This document shows, piece by piece, positions 28,020-38,384 of a DNA stretch of 64,000 nucleotides. A program made the position numbers and the translations under genes. Source of the stretch: Rubinisphaera margarita (lineage in GTDB: Bacteria; Planctomycetota; Planctomycetia; Planctomycetales; Planctomycetaceae); NCBI RefSeq assembly GCF_022267515.1, contig NZ_JAKFGB010000013.1, positions 48,044 through 112,043 of the forward strand, given 5' to 3'. The notes beneath the pieces were generated by a model. It ran no database searches. It saw nothing but the letters and a program-made list of their open reading frames with translations, and was not told the DNA's origin. How positions within the stretch are numbered: position 1 is the stretch's first letter; the number at the start of each line of letters is the position of its first letter.

Positions 28020-28658
28020 TCAGCGGGGAATGATGACGTCGACCTCGCAGAACTGATACGGCGTCGCGGCGTACGCTTTGGCCATCGCCTGCAGGGTGCC
28101 CCAGCGGGTTTTGTGGTTGGGACTCTCCAGCTTGGGCATATCGGACGGAAGTTTCAACAGCAAATCCTTCCGGATCACCATGGCTCGCATCTTCCGCGTA
28201 CGGACATCGCCATCGGCTTCATTGGTCAGACAAACAAGAAAGGTGACCGGTGTCACGGGCAAACCGGCTTCCTGGGCGATTTGGCCTGCGGAATATTTCT
28301 CCGAGATCTCGTTGAGCACCGCGTTCAGAAAGTACCAGCAGTCGTCTTGGGGGACCGGAATAATCGGCTTGCCGGGAACTGTTTTCGTCGCGTGCGACTG
28401 CAGTGTTTTCACGGCATGTTTATTGAGAAAGATGTCTTCCGCATCCTTCTCGATCAGCGTGCGGATCCGAAGGGTGCCGTCGGTGATCTGGTTCAACGAA
28501 ACGTTGAGCCGATCCATGAACTCGCGTCTGGTCCAGTCGCGGCGTTCGCGTCGGCGTCCGAAGTACCAGCCAACGACCATGAAGGCGGCCGCCGTCAGGA
28601 TTTTGATCCAGTGGTCCTGCAACTCTTCCGAGACCGCGCGAATGAACTCAGTCAGCAT
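28020..28658 (-). CDS. Membrane-anchored protein of unknown function
   Basis: A 212-residue protein with one N-terminal transmembrane helix (about residues 17-34), a basic stop-transfer stretch (GRRRERRDWTRREF) and a soluble, probably cytoplasmic, C-terminal domain without a recognised fold. GGAGC lies 6 bases before the ATG. It begins 19 bases after the queC stop on the same strand, so they are likely one operon, but nothing links it to queuosine. Confidence 0.75.
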   Translation of the reverse strand: MLTEFIRAVSEELQDHWIKILTAAAFMVVGWYFGRRRERRDWTRREFMDRLNVSLNQITDGTLRIRTLIEKDAEDIFLNKHAVKTLQSHATKTVPGKPIIPVPQDDCWYFLNAVLNEISEKYSAGQIAQEAGLPVTPVTFLVCLTNEADGDVRTRKMRAMVIRKDLLLKLPSDMPKLESPNHKTRWGTLQAMAKAYAATPYQFCEVDVIIPR

Positions 28659-28677
28659 GGGATGCTCCGTGCGGAGG

Positions 28678-29361
28678 TTACTGATACTCGGCTGGATCGC
28701 TCAGCCCGGCTTCGGCGAATCCCTGCAGGCGCAGCAGACAGGCATCGCACTGGCCGCAGGCTCGCCCCTGCTCGTCGGGATCATAACAGGTGTGCGTCAG
28801 CCCGTAATCGACGCCGAGTTCGGTCCCTTTGCGAACGATCTCCGCCTTGGTCATGTGAATGAGCGGGGCATGAATCTTCCATTGCTCCCCTTCAACGCCC
28901 GACTTCGTCGCGAGCTGAGCGACATGTTCGAACGCCTCGATGAAGGCGGGCCGACAGTCGGGATATCCACTGTAGTCGACGGCATTCACGCCGATGAAGA
29001 TATCGCAGGCACCCACACTTTCCGCCCAGCCCATCGCCAGGGAGAGAAACACCGTATTCCGAGCCGGAACATAGGTGACCGGAATGCTGTCGTTCATTTC
29101 CTTGACGGACCGCGACTTGGGGACGGGAATGTCGGAGGTCAATGCCGAGCCCCCGAAGGCGGCCACATCGAGAGGCAGGACGACGTGCTGCTTCACGCCG
29201 AATTCCCGGGAGAGCTTCGCGGCTGCATCGAGCTCAAAATCGTGCCGCTGACCGTAACTGAAGGAGAGGGCGTAGATCTCGAACCCCTCCGCTTTAGCGA
29301 TCGCCAGCGTCGTCGACGAATCGAGTCCGCCGCTGAACAGAACCACGGCTTTACGTTTCAT
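28678..29361 (-). CDS. queC: 7-cyano-7-deazaguanine synthase QueC
   Basis: A 227-residue enzyme with the PP-loop SGGLDSS (residues 10-16), 'LSFSYGQRHDFEL', 'YVPARNTVFLSLA', 'GVNAVDYSGYPDCRPAF' and the C-terminal zinc cysteines in 'CYDPDEQGRACGQCDACLLR'. It converts 7-carboxy-7-deazaguanine to preQ0 using ATP and ammonia, on the route to queuosine in tRNA. Other queuosine genes are not in the window. Confidence 0.96.
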   Translation of the reverse strand: MKRKAVVLFSGGLDSSTTLAIAKAEGFEIYALSFSYGQRHDFELDAAAKLSREFGVKQHVVLPLDVAAFGGSALTSDIPVPKSRSVKEMNDSIPVTYVPARNTVFLSLAMGWAESVGACDIFIGVNAVDYSGYPDCRPAFIEAFEHVAQLATKSGVEGEQWKIHAPLIHMTKAEIVRKGTELGVDYGLTHTCYDPDEQGRACGQCDACLLRLQGFAEAGLSDPAEYQ

Positions 29362-29561
29362 GAGTCGATCCTCTCATCCTGTTCGGGATGTTCAGCAGAC
29401 CCTTTCAGGCCGCAAAGTTTACCCAGCTTGACCAGCAGTTACCGATAGAAACGGAGTGAGCCGCTTATTCAGTATATCCGTTAAATTCGTGCGTCCACAA
29501 CACGGCGAACGGCCGATCATGATGACAACCCGAACCCGCCTGGGGAGGAGATTGCCCTATT

Positions 29562-30062
29562 ATGCCGTCACGAATTCTCGCCGTCATCTTACTTTGTGGA
29601 GCCGCCGTCAGCCTGACCGGTTGCCAGTGCTACCGCGTGACCTGGCTGTATGCCGATGTCATCGACGCGATTGCGGACACGAAATGGAAACTGGACCCGC
29701 TTTACGAGCCGGGGCTCGATCTGAGCCGCATCGGAATGCCCGACTGGCAGCGGTTCGGGATCAACCACCTGCTCTGTCCGTGCGCGGATGGGCGTTGCTG
29801 TCCCCATTGTCGGAAATGCCGAAACGTCTACTATCCGGCCGAATACCGGATGAAGTACTGGGCCTACCTGGCGGAAGAAGAAGCCGAAGCGGCCCGAGGG
29901 GATGCGAACCTGCTGGATTCGGACCCCGAACTGATGCCAGTTCCCGAGATGATCCCGCTGCCGGAGCCATCCGGAGTTCCCTCCGGGGAAACGACCGACG
30001 TCCCCCAGGTTCCCGCGCCGGTTCCTGAAGCGGATGAGCCGATCGAAGTTCCCGTCGAATAA
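29562..30062 (+). CDS. Cys-rich lipoprotein, unknown
   Basis: A 166-residue protein with a lipoprotein signal (lipobox LTGC, acylated C21). A dense cysteine cluster (CPCADGRCCPHCRKC) follows at about residue 73-87, then a helical Glu/Ala segment (EEEAEAARG) and a Pro/Glu-rich tail. The cluster has CxC, CC and two CxxC units and could bind metal. No family was recognised. It lies upstream of mcsB on the same strand with a gap of about 270 bases. Confidence 0.75.
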   Translation: MPSRILAVILLCGAAVSLTGCQCYRVTWLYADVIDAIADTKWKLDPLYEPGLDLSRIGMPDWQRFGINHLLCPCADGRCCPHCRKCRNVYYPAEYRMKYWAYLAEEEAEAARGDANLLDSDPELMPVPEMIPLPEPSGVPSGETTDVPQVPAPVPEADEPIEVPVE

Positions 30063-30333
30063 CCGGCTCCGCTGTTCGCTCTTTCAGCGGATCTGAGTTC
30101 GGTAGCAGGACCGGAGCCGCATCCGCTACACTGTCGGGCCGCCCGGAGAAAACGCTTCGCCGCTGTGCGACGGGTTTGCTGCGGGCATTCGGGGCTTTTC
30201 GTCTTCTCCGTGGAAATTCTGCCCCTACAATGCAAGGTCGGACACGATCGATGAGTGGGGAGGTGCGCTGGATTCGCACGAAGTTCCTTCAGCGGTCTGA
30301 AATACGGTAGCCGAAAACAGTTGGAGGTTAAGC

Positions 30334-31494
30334 GTGGATCTGGATGCGTTACTGTCCGTTACGGGCGGCTGGCTCTCAGGGAAGGGTGATGAGTCGGATG
30401 TGGTGGTTTCCAGTCGCATCCGTCTGGCGCGGAATCTGGCGCAGTATCCGTTTCTCACCCGCACCGACGACCAGACTCGGCTCGAGATCGAGCAGACGCT
30501 CCGAGACGCCGTCTCTCAGCTGCACCGTCGTGCGGCTGCCCGTTCCGAATCCGTCGGCGAAGCCGCCTCTTCAGCGCGAAAAGCAGCACCGGGCGGAGAC
30601 ACGAACGATTCGAGTCTTTACTACGACGACCTGGCGTTCATCGACGTGGAAGTTCTGTCCCGCATCGATCGGCAGTTCCTGATGGAGCGTCAGCTTATCA
30701 GCCGGGAGCTTTCCGAAGCTTCCGGGCCGCGAGCCGTCGTGATCGGCAACAGCCAGCAGACCAGCGTGATGATCAACGAGGAAGATCATCTGCGGATGCA
30801 AATCCTCCGCAGCGGGTTCAATCTTGATGACTGCTGGGCGGAAATGAATCGGCTCGACGATGCGATCGAATCGCAGGTAGCCTACGCCTTCCACGAACAA
30901 TTCGGCTATTTGACCGCCTGTCCGACCAACGTCGGCACCGGGATTCGCGTCAGTGTGATGATGCACCTGCCGGCTCTGGTACAAACCCGGGAGATTCAAA
31001 AGGTCTTCCAGGCGATGCAGAAGATGGGCCTGGCCGTACGCGGACTGTACGGAGAAGGCAGCCAGGCCATGGGCGACTTCTACCAGATCTCGAACCAGAT
31101 CACGCTCGGCAAGAACGAAGTCGAGATCATCGATATGATTCGCGACGTGGTGCCGAACATCATCAATTACGAACGCCGCGTTCGCAAAGCTCTGGTGACC
31201 GAGAGTCATCAGCAACTGCACGATCAGGTGGCCCGGGCGTATGGCATTTTGCGAAATGCCCAGACCATCAGCTCGGAAGAAACCCTGCACCTGCTGTCGA
31301 GCCTGCGGATGGGCGTGAATCTCGGATTGATCGAAACGCCTGATCTAAGTCTGGCCAATGAGCTGTTCATTCAGACGCAGCCTGCTCATCTGCAGAAACG
31401 CTATTCCCGCGAACTGAGCTCGGCCGAACGCAACACCGCCCGGGCCGGTTATCTCCGCGAACGCCTCTCTGAAGCCGAAGGCGACGAAGACTAA
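30334..31494 (+). CDS. mcsB: Protein arginine kinase McsB
   Basis: A 386-residue ATP:guanido phosphotransferase. Conserved segments are VVVSSRIRLARN (23-34), 'VMINEEDHLRMQ', CPTNVGTGIRVSVMMHLP (196-213) and 'GEGSQAMGDFYQISNQ'. McsB phosphorylates arginines in damaged proteins, marking them for ClpCP. Residues about 66-93 are a low-complexity insertion (Ala/Ser/Arg), so the protein is longer than the usual about 350. GTG 30334 is set by GGAGG 6 bases upstream. The activator gene mcsA, commonly adjacent, is absent here, as are clpC and ctsR. Confidence 0.93.
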   Translation: MDLDALLSVTGGWLSGKGDESDVVVSSRIRLARNLAQYPFLTRTDDQTRLEIEQTLRDAVSQLHRRAAARSESVGEAASSARKAAPGGDTNDSSLYYDDLAFIDVEVLSRIDRQFLMERQLISRELSEASGPRAVVIGNSQQTSVMINEEDHLRMQILRSGFNLDDCWAEMNRLDDAIESQVAYAFHEQFGYLTACPTNVGTGIRVSVMMHLPALVQTREIQKVFQAMQKMGLAVRGLYGEGSQAMGDFYQISNQITLGKNEVEIIDMIRDVVPNIINYERRVRKALVTESHQQLHDQVARAYGILRNAQTISSEETLHLLSSLRMGVNLGLIETPDLSLANELFIQTQPAHLQKRYSRELSSAERNTARAGYLRERLSEAEGDED

Positions 31495-31499
31495 TCTCC

Positions 31500-31654
31500 C
31501 GGTACCGGCGGCATCCTGCCGCCGAAGGGAGTCGGCAAGCAGAGATCACGGTCCGTGTTGATCGACGGTCCTGCATTCCGCCCGGACGTCCAAGGACTCC
31601 ACCCAAGTAGGGAGACGGTCACGCACACTCGGCGGCAGGATGCCGTCGCTACGG
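31500..31654. repeat. 155-bp element with 26-bp imperfect terminal inverted repeats
   Basis: The left end (31500-31525) and right end (31629-31654) are inverted copies matching at 23 of 26 positions, with a shared core GGCATCCTGCCGCCGA. The interior of about 103 bp has no ORF with coding character. Size and layout are those of a MITE or large REP-like repeat. No target-site duplication was established. Confidence 0.6.
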
Positions 31655-31672
31655 AACAGGGTGTGGAAACGA

Positions 31673-31700
31673 AACAAGGCAGGCCGAAGCCTGCCTTGTT
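31673..31700. terminator. Bidirectional hairpin terminator
   Basis: A perfect 12-bp stem, AACAAGGCAGGC with GCCTGCCTTGTT, and a CGAA tetraloop lies between the convergent mcsB and GspE-like genes. Confidence 0.7.
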
Positions 31701-31723
31701 GAGAATCGTCGCTCCTGCGGGCC

Positions 31724-32992
<1,269 letters not shown>

Positions 32993-33147
32993 GGTGTCCA
33001 CTCCTTTGCATTCAGGACTATTCGCCGGATTGATCGACGTTTCAGTTCAGTGATTTCCCGATGTGATCGTGGATATTGATGAAGACCATTTTCACGAATT
33101 CTTAAGCTCTTGGTAATTTGTCGGGAAAATGAAAGGACGCTCTCCAT

Positions 33148-33882
33148 TTATTGCGGAGCGAAGGGGTTGCCTTCGGGCAGAGTACTGGTCGCCGCCGGAG
33201 CCGGTTCGGTTGTCAGAACGGGCGGCGGAGTCGTCAGCTTGACGGTATCTGCCGGACCATACGCCGGACTGGTCATTTCTGGCGCGGGGACTTCAGGAAC
33301 CGAGCGGATCCGGGGTTCAACCGCAGCGGAGGTTTCCGACGTGCTTTCGGGAACGGGCTCTACCACCCTGATGACTTCCGGCCGAATCCCGAAGATTCCC
33401 GGATTGAAGGCGAACACGGCCAGGCCGATGCAGATCAACAGAAGAATGCCGGCCACAATCCACCCCGCACTGCCGGAGGACTTCGTCGTCCCCGTGCTGT
33501 TCGGCATCGCACTCCCTTTGAGGCCGAGAGCTTGACGAGCTTCTTCGGTCGTGTTGACTATCGGCCAGACACGGTCGAGCGAGGCCAGTTTCAAAACCTC
33601 TCGAACACCATCGTTCGGGCAGACAACGCTGATCTTGCCCCCTCGGGCCTGAGCAGCTTTCCAGACCCGGACGATCAGAGCGACCATGGCTGAGCCCATA
33701 TAACTCAACTGCGACAGGTCGATGATGACCTGCGGGTTCTTCTGCGTCGCCATGGCGTTCAGGACTTCGGTACCGATCGAGTCGATATCGCCCCATTGAA
33801 CGTTATTCAACTGGGGCAGCAGTCTCAGGATTGAAACATTGCCTTCCTGGGTTAACTCGAACGACTGTTCTGCTTGTGTCAC
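33148..33882 (-). CDS. STAS-domain protein with TM helix and Pro-rich tail
   Basis: A 244-residue protein: a STAS (anti-sigma-factor antagonist) domain at about residues 8-118 ('QVIIDLSQLSYMGSAMVALI', S64 at the usual phospho-serine position), a membrane helix (141-159) and a Pro/Thr/Glu-rich C-terminal tail. The start is set at GTG 33882 with GGAG 6 bases upstream; the frame is open a further 84 codons upstream but that part is Arg-rich and not domain-like. STAS domains sense phosphorylation in partner-switching. The membrane anchor and tail would place the domain in the cytoplasm with the tail outside. Confidence 0.78.
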   Translation of the reverse strand: MTQAEQSFELTQEGNVSILRLLPQLNNVQWGDIDSIGTEVLNAMATQKNPQVIIDLSQLSYMGSAMVALIVRVWKAAQARGGKISVVCPNDGVREVLKLASLDRVWPIVNTTEEARQALGLKGSAMPNSTGTTKSSGSAGWIVAGILLLICIGLAVFAFNPGIFGIRPEVIRVVEPVPESTSETSAAVEPRIRSVPEVPAPEMTSPAYGPADTVKLTTPPPVLTTEPAPAATSTLPEGNPFAPQ

Positions 33883-34265
33883 CACATTCTCCAGATCGGT
33901 ATAAGAGAAGCTGCCTTCGAACAAGCGGATACGATGGGACGATATAAGAAGTGATCCCGCTTTTTCGACGCGGCCATGAATACGGCGTTGATGTTGAGCA
34001 TTCCATCGTTCAGGAATCTGCGGCGCCGCGCACGGACCGGGATCAAGATCGACCCCGTCAGCTTTCTGCCTGGCCCGCGGAAACCGGACGGTCACTCTGA
34101 ACCTATCATAAAGCCGACTCGGGCTTAAAAACAAGAACGGTCAAAGTCTTCACCGATTTCTCACCTCGCCGCATCGCGCACGCCTGTCTACGTCCCGAAG
34201 CGATTTTCCGGACGTGGAATCCGGGGGGCTTCACCTCCTTTATCGGCGTTCGACTCCCGTTGAAT
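33883..34265. other. Gap between the STAS and SPFH genes
   Basis: Both flanking genes are on the minus strand. The frame upstream of the STAS start is open but looks non-coding. No promoter or RNA was recognised. Confidence 0.4.
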
Positions 34266-35225
34266 TCATTCCGCTGCCGGCATCTCCTGAGGCAACGAGA
34301 ATTCGATGGAACATTTGCGGCAGCGCAGTTGCTGCCCCGGCACCTCGGGATCGACATCGAAGTCCGGGTTGCCCGCGATCTCAGTGACGTCGTACTTGGC
34401 TCCACATCCGGGGCACGTGGCGACAGCCTTGCCACCGCTCATTCTGAGTTCGCCCATCGGTCCCGTCTGCACTCCCGTTGAGTCGCCCCGGGGAGCGCGG
34501 TCTCCTTCGGAACGTTGATTCTGGAACATCGTCAGCAATTCAATCGGAATCGGCATGACAACCGTCGTCTTGTCATTGCTGACATCGCTGAGGGTCTGCA
34601 GCACACGAAGCGTCATCGCTCCCGGAGAGCTTCCGAGAGTCTTGGCGGCGTCGGCGAAGATCTGCGAGACGAACTTGTCGGACTCGGCTTTGATCTTGAT
34701 CGCGTTGGCTTCTTTCTGCGCTTCGGTCTCGCGCATCATCGCCCGCTGCAGCGAGTGATCGAGCTGGGCATCGGTCAGACGAATATCGAGATCCCGCAGG
34801 CCCCACTCTTTCGCATTGCGAGCCACGATCGCTTCGATCTCCTGTGCGATCTTAATCTTCTCGTTGCGAACTTCTTCGATCGTCTTGGTGCCGAGAACGT
34901 CGGCAATGGTAGTCAACGCGAGTTGTTGAATGGTGTAGCGATAGTTGCTGACATCGAGCAGAGCTTTTTCAGGATCGTCGACACGGAAGTTGAGATTGCC
35001 GGAGATCCGGACCGAGATATTGCCGTTGAGCACGATCTGCTGTTCCGGGAGATCGATTGTCTGCAACGAGCGTCTGGTCTTGGTAATCTGCTGAAAGAAC
35101 GGGATCGCAAAGCCGAGACCCGGACGAACGATTCCTGAAAACTGTCCCAGCGTCAACCGGACACCAATCTCATCCTGCCGAATCACGTAAAACCCGAAGA
35201 ATGTCATCACACCGCTGCTGGACAT
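34266..35225 (-). CDS. SPFH/band-7 protein with C-terminal zinc ribbon
   Basis: A 319-residue protein: a short N-terminal hydrophobic stretch, an SPFH (stomatin/prohibitin/flotillin) domain (about residues 15-190; 'RPGLGFAIPFFQQITKTRRSLQTIDLPEQ'), a helical oligomerisation segment, and a C-terminal zinc ribbon with CPGC and CRKC pairs (about 273-307). SPFH proteins form large membrane-associated rings. The zinc ribbon is an unusual addition. The start is ATG 35225 with GGGAG 9 bases upstream. Its role and partners are unknown. Confidence 0.85.
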   Translation of the reverse strand: MSSSGVMTFFGFYVIRQDEIGVRLTLGQFSGIVRPGLGFAIPFFQQITKTRRSLQTIDLPEQQIVLNGNISVRISGNLNFRVDDPEKALLDVSNYRYTIQQLALTTIADVLGTKTIEEVRNEKIKIAQEIEAIVARNAKEWGLRDLDIRLTDAQLDHSLQRAMMRETEAQKEANAIKIKAESDKFVSQIFADAAKTLGSSPGAMTLRVLQTLSDVSNDKTTVVMPIPIELLTMFQNQRSEGDRAPRGDSTGVQTGPMGELRMSGGKAVATCPGCGAKYDVTEIAGNPDFDVDPEVPGQQLRCRKCSIEFSLPQEMPAAE

Positions 35226-35445
35226 AAAAAGGCTCCCGGTTTTCTTCGTTGCTGGTGATATTCAGAGAAGATCGTGATATGCTGTTTCCGACCAGAAGAC
35301 AGCGTAGCACAGTCTCGCTGGAAGTTCTTCTGCGGTCCGTCGGCCACCGGGTCAGCGCTCGCGTAACAGTGGCAAGCGGCTACGGCAGAAACTCTGTCCC
35401 GCCCTACTTTCCATCCGCGATACTCCACTCACAGGAGCCCCATTC

Positions 35446-36732
35446 ATGACTGAAGTCAACCGTCGATCGTTCCTTCAGGGCAGCTCCGCTGCCGCCCTCG
35501 GTATGCTTTCCGCTCCGGCTTTGTTTGCCGATGCAAAATCCCCCAACGAAAAAGTTCGCATCGGCGTGATGGGCACGTCCGGACGCGGGCTGGCACTCAC
35601 GAAAGGTTTCTCCAGCCTGCCCAACTGCGAAGTGGCCTGGGTCTGCGATGTCGACTCGCGGAACGTCGGACGGGCTCAGGATGTCGCCCAGACAAATCAG
35701 TCCCTCAAGCCACAGGGAACCGATGACTTCCGTCGGATTCTCGACGACCAGAATGTCGATGCCCTCGCCATCGCCACGCCGGATCACTGGCACGCCCCGG
35801 CCGGGATCATGGCCTGTCAGGCCGGCAAACATGTGTATGTCGAGAAGCCGTGCAGCCATAATCCTCGGGAAGGGGAGATGTTCGTCGAGGCGGCTCGCAA
35901 GTACGACCGTCGCGTTCAGATGGGCACCCAGCGCCGGAGTCGTCCTGGGATTCAGGAAGGAATCAAGCAACTGCACGATGGCGTGATCGGCGATGTTCTG
36001 TATGCCCGCTGTCACTACTACAACGCTCGCGGCAGCATCGGGAACGGTAAGCCGGCTTCCGTGCCCGAGTGGCTGAACTGGAAGCTGTGGCAGGGCCCGG
36101 CTCCCGACACGAAATACCAGGACAACTACGTGCACTACAACTGGCACTGGTTCTGGAAATGGGGAACCGCGGAACTCGGAAACAACGGCGTCCATTACCT
36201 CGACGTACTTCGCTGGGGAATGAACGTTGACACTCCGACCACGGTCTCCTGCACCGGCGGTCATCTGCGTCATCCCGACGATGACCAGGAAACGCCAGAT
36301 ACCAGCATCGCCACCTACAACTTCGGCGATAAATACATCGTCTGGGAACAGCGAAGCTGGTTCAAGAAAAGCCCGGTCGATTCGCCAGCCGCGATGACGT
36401 TCTTCGGCACGAAGGGCTCGCTGGATATCACCGGCGACGCGGGCTACACGGCTCGCGACATGAACGGCAAAGAACTCGCTTCCGGTAAAGGGAGCACGGA
36501 TGAGAAAGACCATTTCCAGAACTTTCTCGATTCGATCCGCGGTGAAGCCAAGCTCAACTGCGAAATCGAAGAGGCTCATCGCAGTACGCAGCTCTGCCAT
36601 CTGGGGAACATCTCGTATCGCGTCGGTCGCCAGCTGACGATCGATCCGCAGACGCATCAGATTAAGGACGATTCCGAAGCAATGAAGCTCTGGAGCCGCG
36701 AGTACTCGAAGGAATTCGAGCCCAAGGTGTGA
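35446..36732 (+). CDS. Gfo/Idh/MocA-family oxidoreductase with Tat signal
   Basis: A 428-residue protein. A twin-arginine signal (NRRSFLQGSSAAALG) precedes a Rossmann NAD(P)-binding domain starting 'KVRIGVMGTSGRGLAL', with 'ATPDHWHAPAGIMACQAGKHVYVEKP' containing the EKP motif and 'NNGVHYLDVLRWGM' with the catalytic-region histidine. These planctomycete enzymes are exported folded and act on sugar or polyol substrates that cannot be named from sequence. GGAG lies 8 bases before ATG 35446, and a strong terminator follows. Confidence 0.92.
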   Translation: MTEVNRRSFLQGSSAAALGMLSAPALFADAKSPNEKVRIGVMGTSGRGLALTKGFSSLPNCEVAWVCDVDSRNVGRAQDVAQTNQSLKPQGTDDFRRILDDQNVDALAIATPDHWHAPAGIMACQAGKHVYVEKPCSHNPREGEMFVEAARKYDRRVQMGTQRRSRPGIQEGIKQLHDGVIGDVLYARCHYYNARGSIGNGKPASVPEWLNWKLWQGPAPDTKYQDNYVHYNWHWFWKWGTAELGNNGVHYLDVLRWGMNVDTPTTVSCTGGHLRHPDDDQETPDTSIATYNFGDKYIVWEQRSWFKKSPVDSPAAMTFFGTKGSLDITGDAGYTARDMNGKELASGKGSTDEKDHFQNFLDSIRGEAKLNCEIEEAHRSTQLCHLGNISYRVGRQLTIDPQTHQIKDDSEAMKLWSREYSKEFEPKV

Positions 36733-36772
36733 TGTCACCGCAGAGATGGCATCGTGCGTAGAAAAACGTTTT

Positions 36773-36810
36773 CAGGCTGGGACGAACGAAGACTCGTCCC
36801 GGCCTGTTTT
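36773..36810 (+). terminator. Terminator of the Gfo/Idh/MocA gene
   Basis: A 13-bp stem with one mismatch (CAGGCTGGGACGA 36773-36785 with TCGTCCCGGCCTG 36794-36806) and an 8-base loop is followed by TTTT. Confidence 0.85.
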
Positions 36811-36908
36811 CGTGCACTTCACTGGAGCAAATTCAAAATTCGACTGCAGGCGTTTGCAGGAGAAGCATGAAAATGCGTTAAGACATTTGGTCAGGGTTTC
36901 GACCTTCC

Positions 36909-38384
36909 GTGACAATCTCTTCTCACGAGCGCCCGTTCCGCAGAAAGTTATTCTTCCGTCTGGCAGCGATCCTGCTCGGACTGTCGCCGTTTCTATTGCT
37001 GGAGGCGACTCTCAGGATGACCGGCTGGTCACCTCCTGTGGAAGAGTTCAATCCGGTCGTCGAGTTTGTGAATCCGCAGCCGCTGTTCGAAGCGGACAAA
37101 GAATCCGGGTTGTATCGGACGCGGAAAGATCGCCTCGGCTACTTCCGTCCTGAACAGTTCCCGATCGAGAAGCCCGCGAATGAGTTCCGCATCTTCTGGC
37201 TGGGCGGGTCGACCGTGCAGGGGAGGCCGTATGCGATCGAGACGTCGTTCACGACCTGGCTGGAACTGGCGCTCAACGAGACGGACTCCACCCGCGACTG
37301 GAACGTCGTCAACTGTGGTGGAGTCTCCTATGCCAGCTATCGACTCGTGCCGATTCTTGAAGAAGTGCTCGAGTACCAGCCTGACCTGATCCTCGTCTAC
37401 TCGGGTCACAACGAGTTTCTGGAAGATCGAACTTACGGAGCAATCAAACCGATTCGCGAGTTTGCCGGAGGCGCCCAGGGAGTTCTCGCCTCGTCAAAAA
37501 CCGTGCAACTGGTTCGAGAGCTGACGGTCCATGACGAATCCCCTCCGCCCGCTCCACTGCAGTTCCCCGCAGAAGTCGACGCCATGCTCGACTATCAGCA
37601 GGGGTTGCAGAACTATGTCCGCGATGACAACTGGCGGACCGGCGTGCAGGCCCATTTCCGCTTCAATATCGAGCGGATGATCGCGATGTGCAGGGAACAC
37701 GATCTGCCAATCATCCTGTTCAACCCGCCGCGGAATCTCAAGGACTGTCCTCCGTTCAAGTCGCTGGACTCACCCGGGTTGACTGTGGAACGGAAGCAGG
37801 AGATCCAGCGGTTATTTGCAGGCGAAGACGACGGGGAGACACGGCTCATTCGACTCAAGCAGGCGGTGCGGCTCAATCCGCGACACGCCGGTTTGAACTA
37901 CGCGCTCGCTCACGAGCTATTGCAGCAGCTCGATTATGAGGGAGCAGCCGGGGCGTTCCGCCGAGCCTGCGATGAAGACATTTGTCCGCTGCGAATTCTC
38001 ACGGGGATGCAGCAGGGCCTGCTTCAGCTCGCCGAGTCGACTCACACGCCGTTGATCGACATCGAGGTTCTGTTCCGAGAACTCTCGCCGACCGGTGTGC
38101 CGGGTGAGCAACTCTTTCTCGATCACGTGCACCCCACGATTGAAGGGCATCAGACAATCGCCCTCAGGACCCTGGAACGGATGCAGGAACTGAAGCTGGT
38201 TCCGGTCAGCGAGGCCCCGGAGATCAACACGCGGATTTCTGATCGCTTCCGGGAATCGATCGCGGAGCTCGATCCGATTTATTTCGCGGAGGGGCAGCGT
38301 CGACTTGGGGGATTACTTCGCTGGGCGGCGGGACGAGGCGACAAGATCCGCCGGAATCCGGCGGCGTCGGCTATGGACCGGTGA
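36909..38384 (+). CDS. SGNH/GDSL hydrolase-like protein with inserted helical repeat
   Basis: A 491-residue protein with an N-terminal membrane helix (about residues 15-33) and SGNH blocks: block I FWLGGSTVQG (nucleophile S101), block II 'NCGGVSYASYR', block III 'YSGHNEF' (N168) and block V 'DHVHPTIEGH'. A TPR-like helical stretch (about 315-370) is inserted before block V. It is probably a membrane-tethered, extracytoplasmic esterase or acetyl-modifying enzyme. The GTG start has no strong ribosome site and is uncertain. Its 3' end overlaps the convergent regulator gene by 14 bases. Confidence 0.82.
   Translation: MTISSHERPFRRKLFFRLAAILLGLSPFLLLEATLRMTGWSPPVEEFNPVVEFVNPQPLFEADKESGLYRTRKDRLGYFRPEQFPIEKPANEFRIFWLGGSTVQGRPYAIETSFTTWLELALNETDSTRDWNVVNCGGVSYASYRLVPILEEVLEYQPDLILVYSGHNEFLEDRTYGAIKPIREFAGGAQGVLASSKTVQLVRELTVHDESPPPAPLQFPAEVDAMLDYQQGLQNYVRDDNWRTGVQAHFRFNIERMIAMCREHDLPIILFNPPRNLKDCPPFKSLDSPGLTVERKQEIQRLFAGEDDGETRLIRLKQAVRLNPRHAGLNYALAHELLQQLDYEGAAGAFRRACDEDICPLRILTGMQQGLLQLAESTHTPLIDIEVLFRELSPTGVPGEQLFLDHVHPTIEGHQTIALRTLERMQELKLVPVSEAPEINTRISDRFRESIAELDPIYFAEGQRRLGGLLRWAAGRGDKIRRNPAASAMDR

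Noticed and set aside
28078..29448. 456-codon plus-strand open frame
   Set aside because: Antisense to queC and the membrane-anchored protein, both better supported.
33883..34134. 84-residue N-terminal extension of the STAS protein
   Set aside because: Arg-rich and unlike the domain; GTG 33882 has its own ribosome site.
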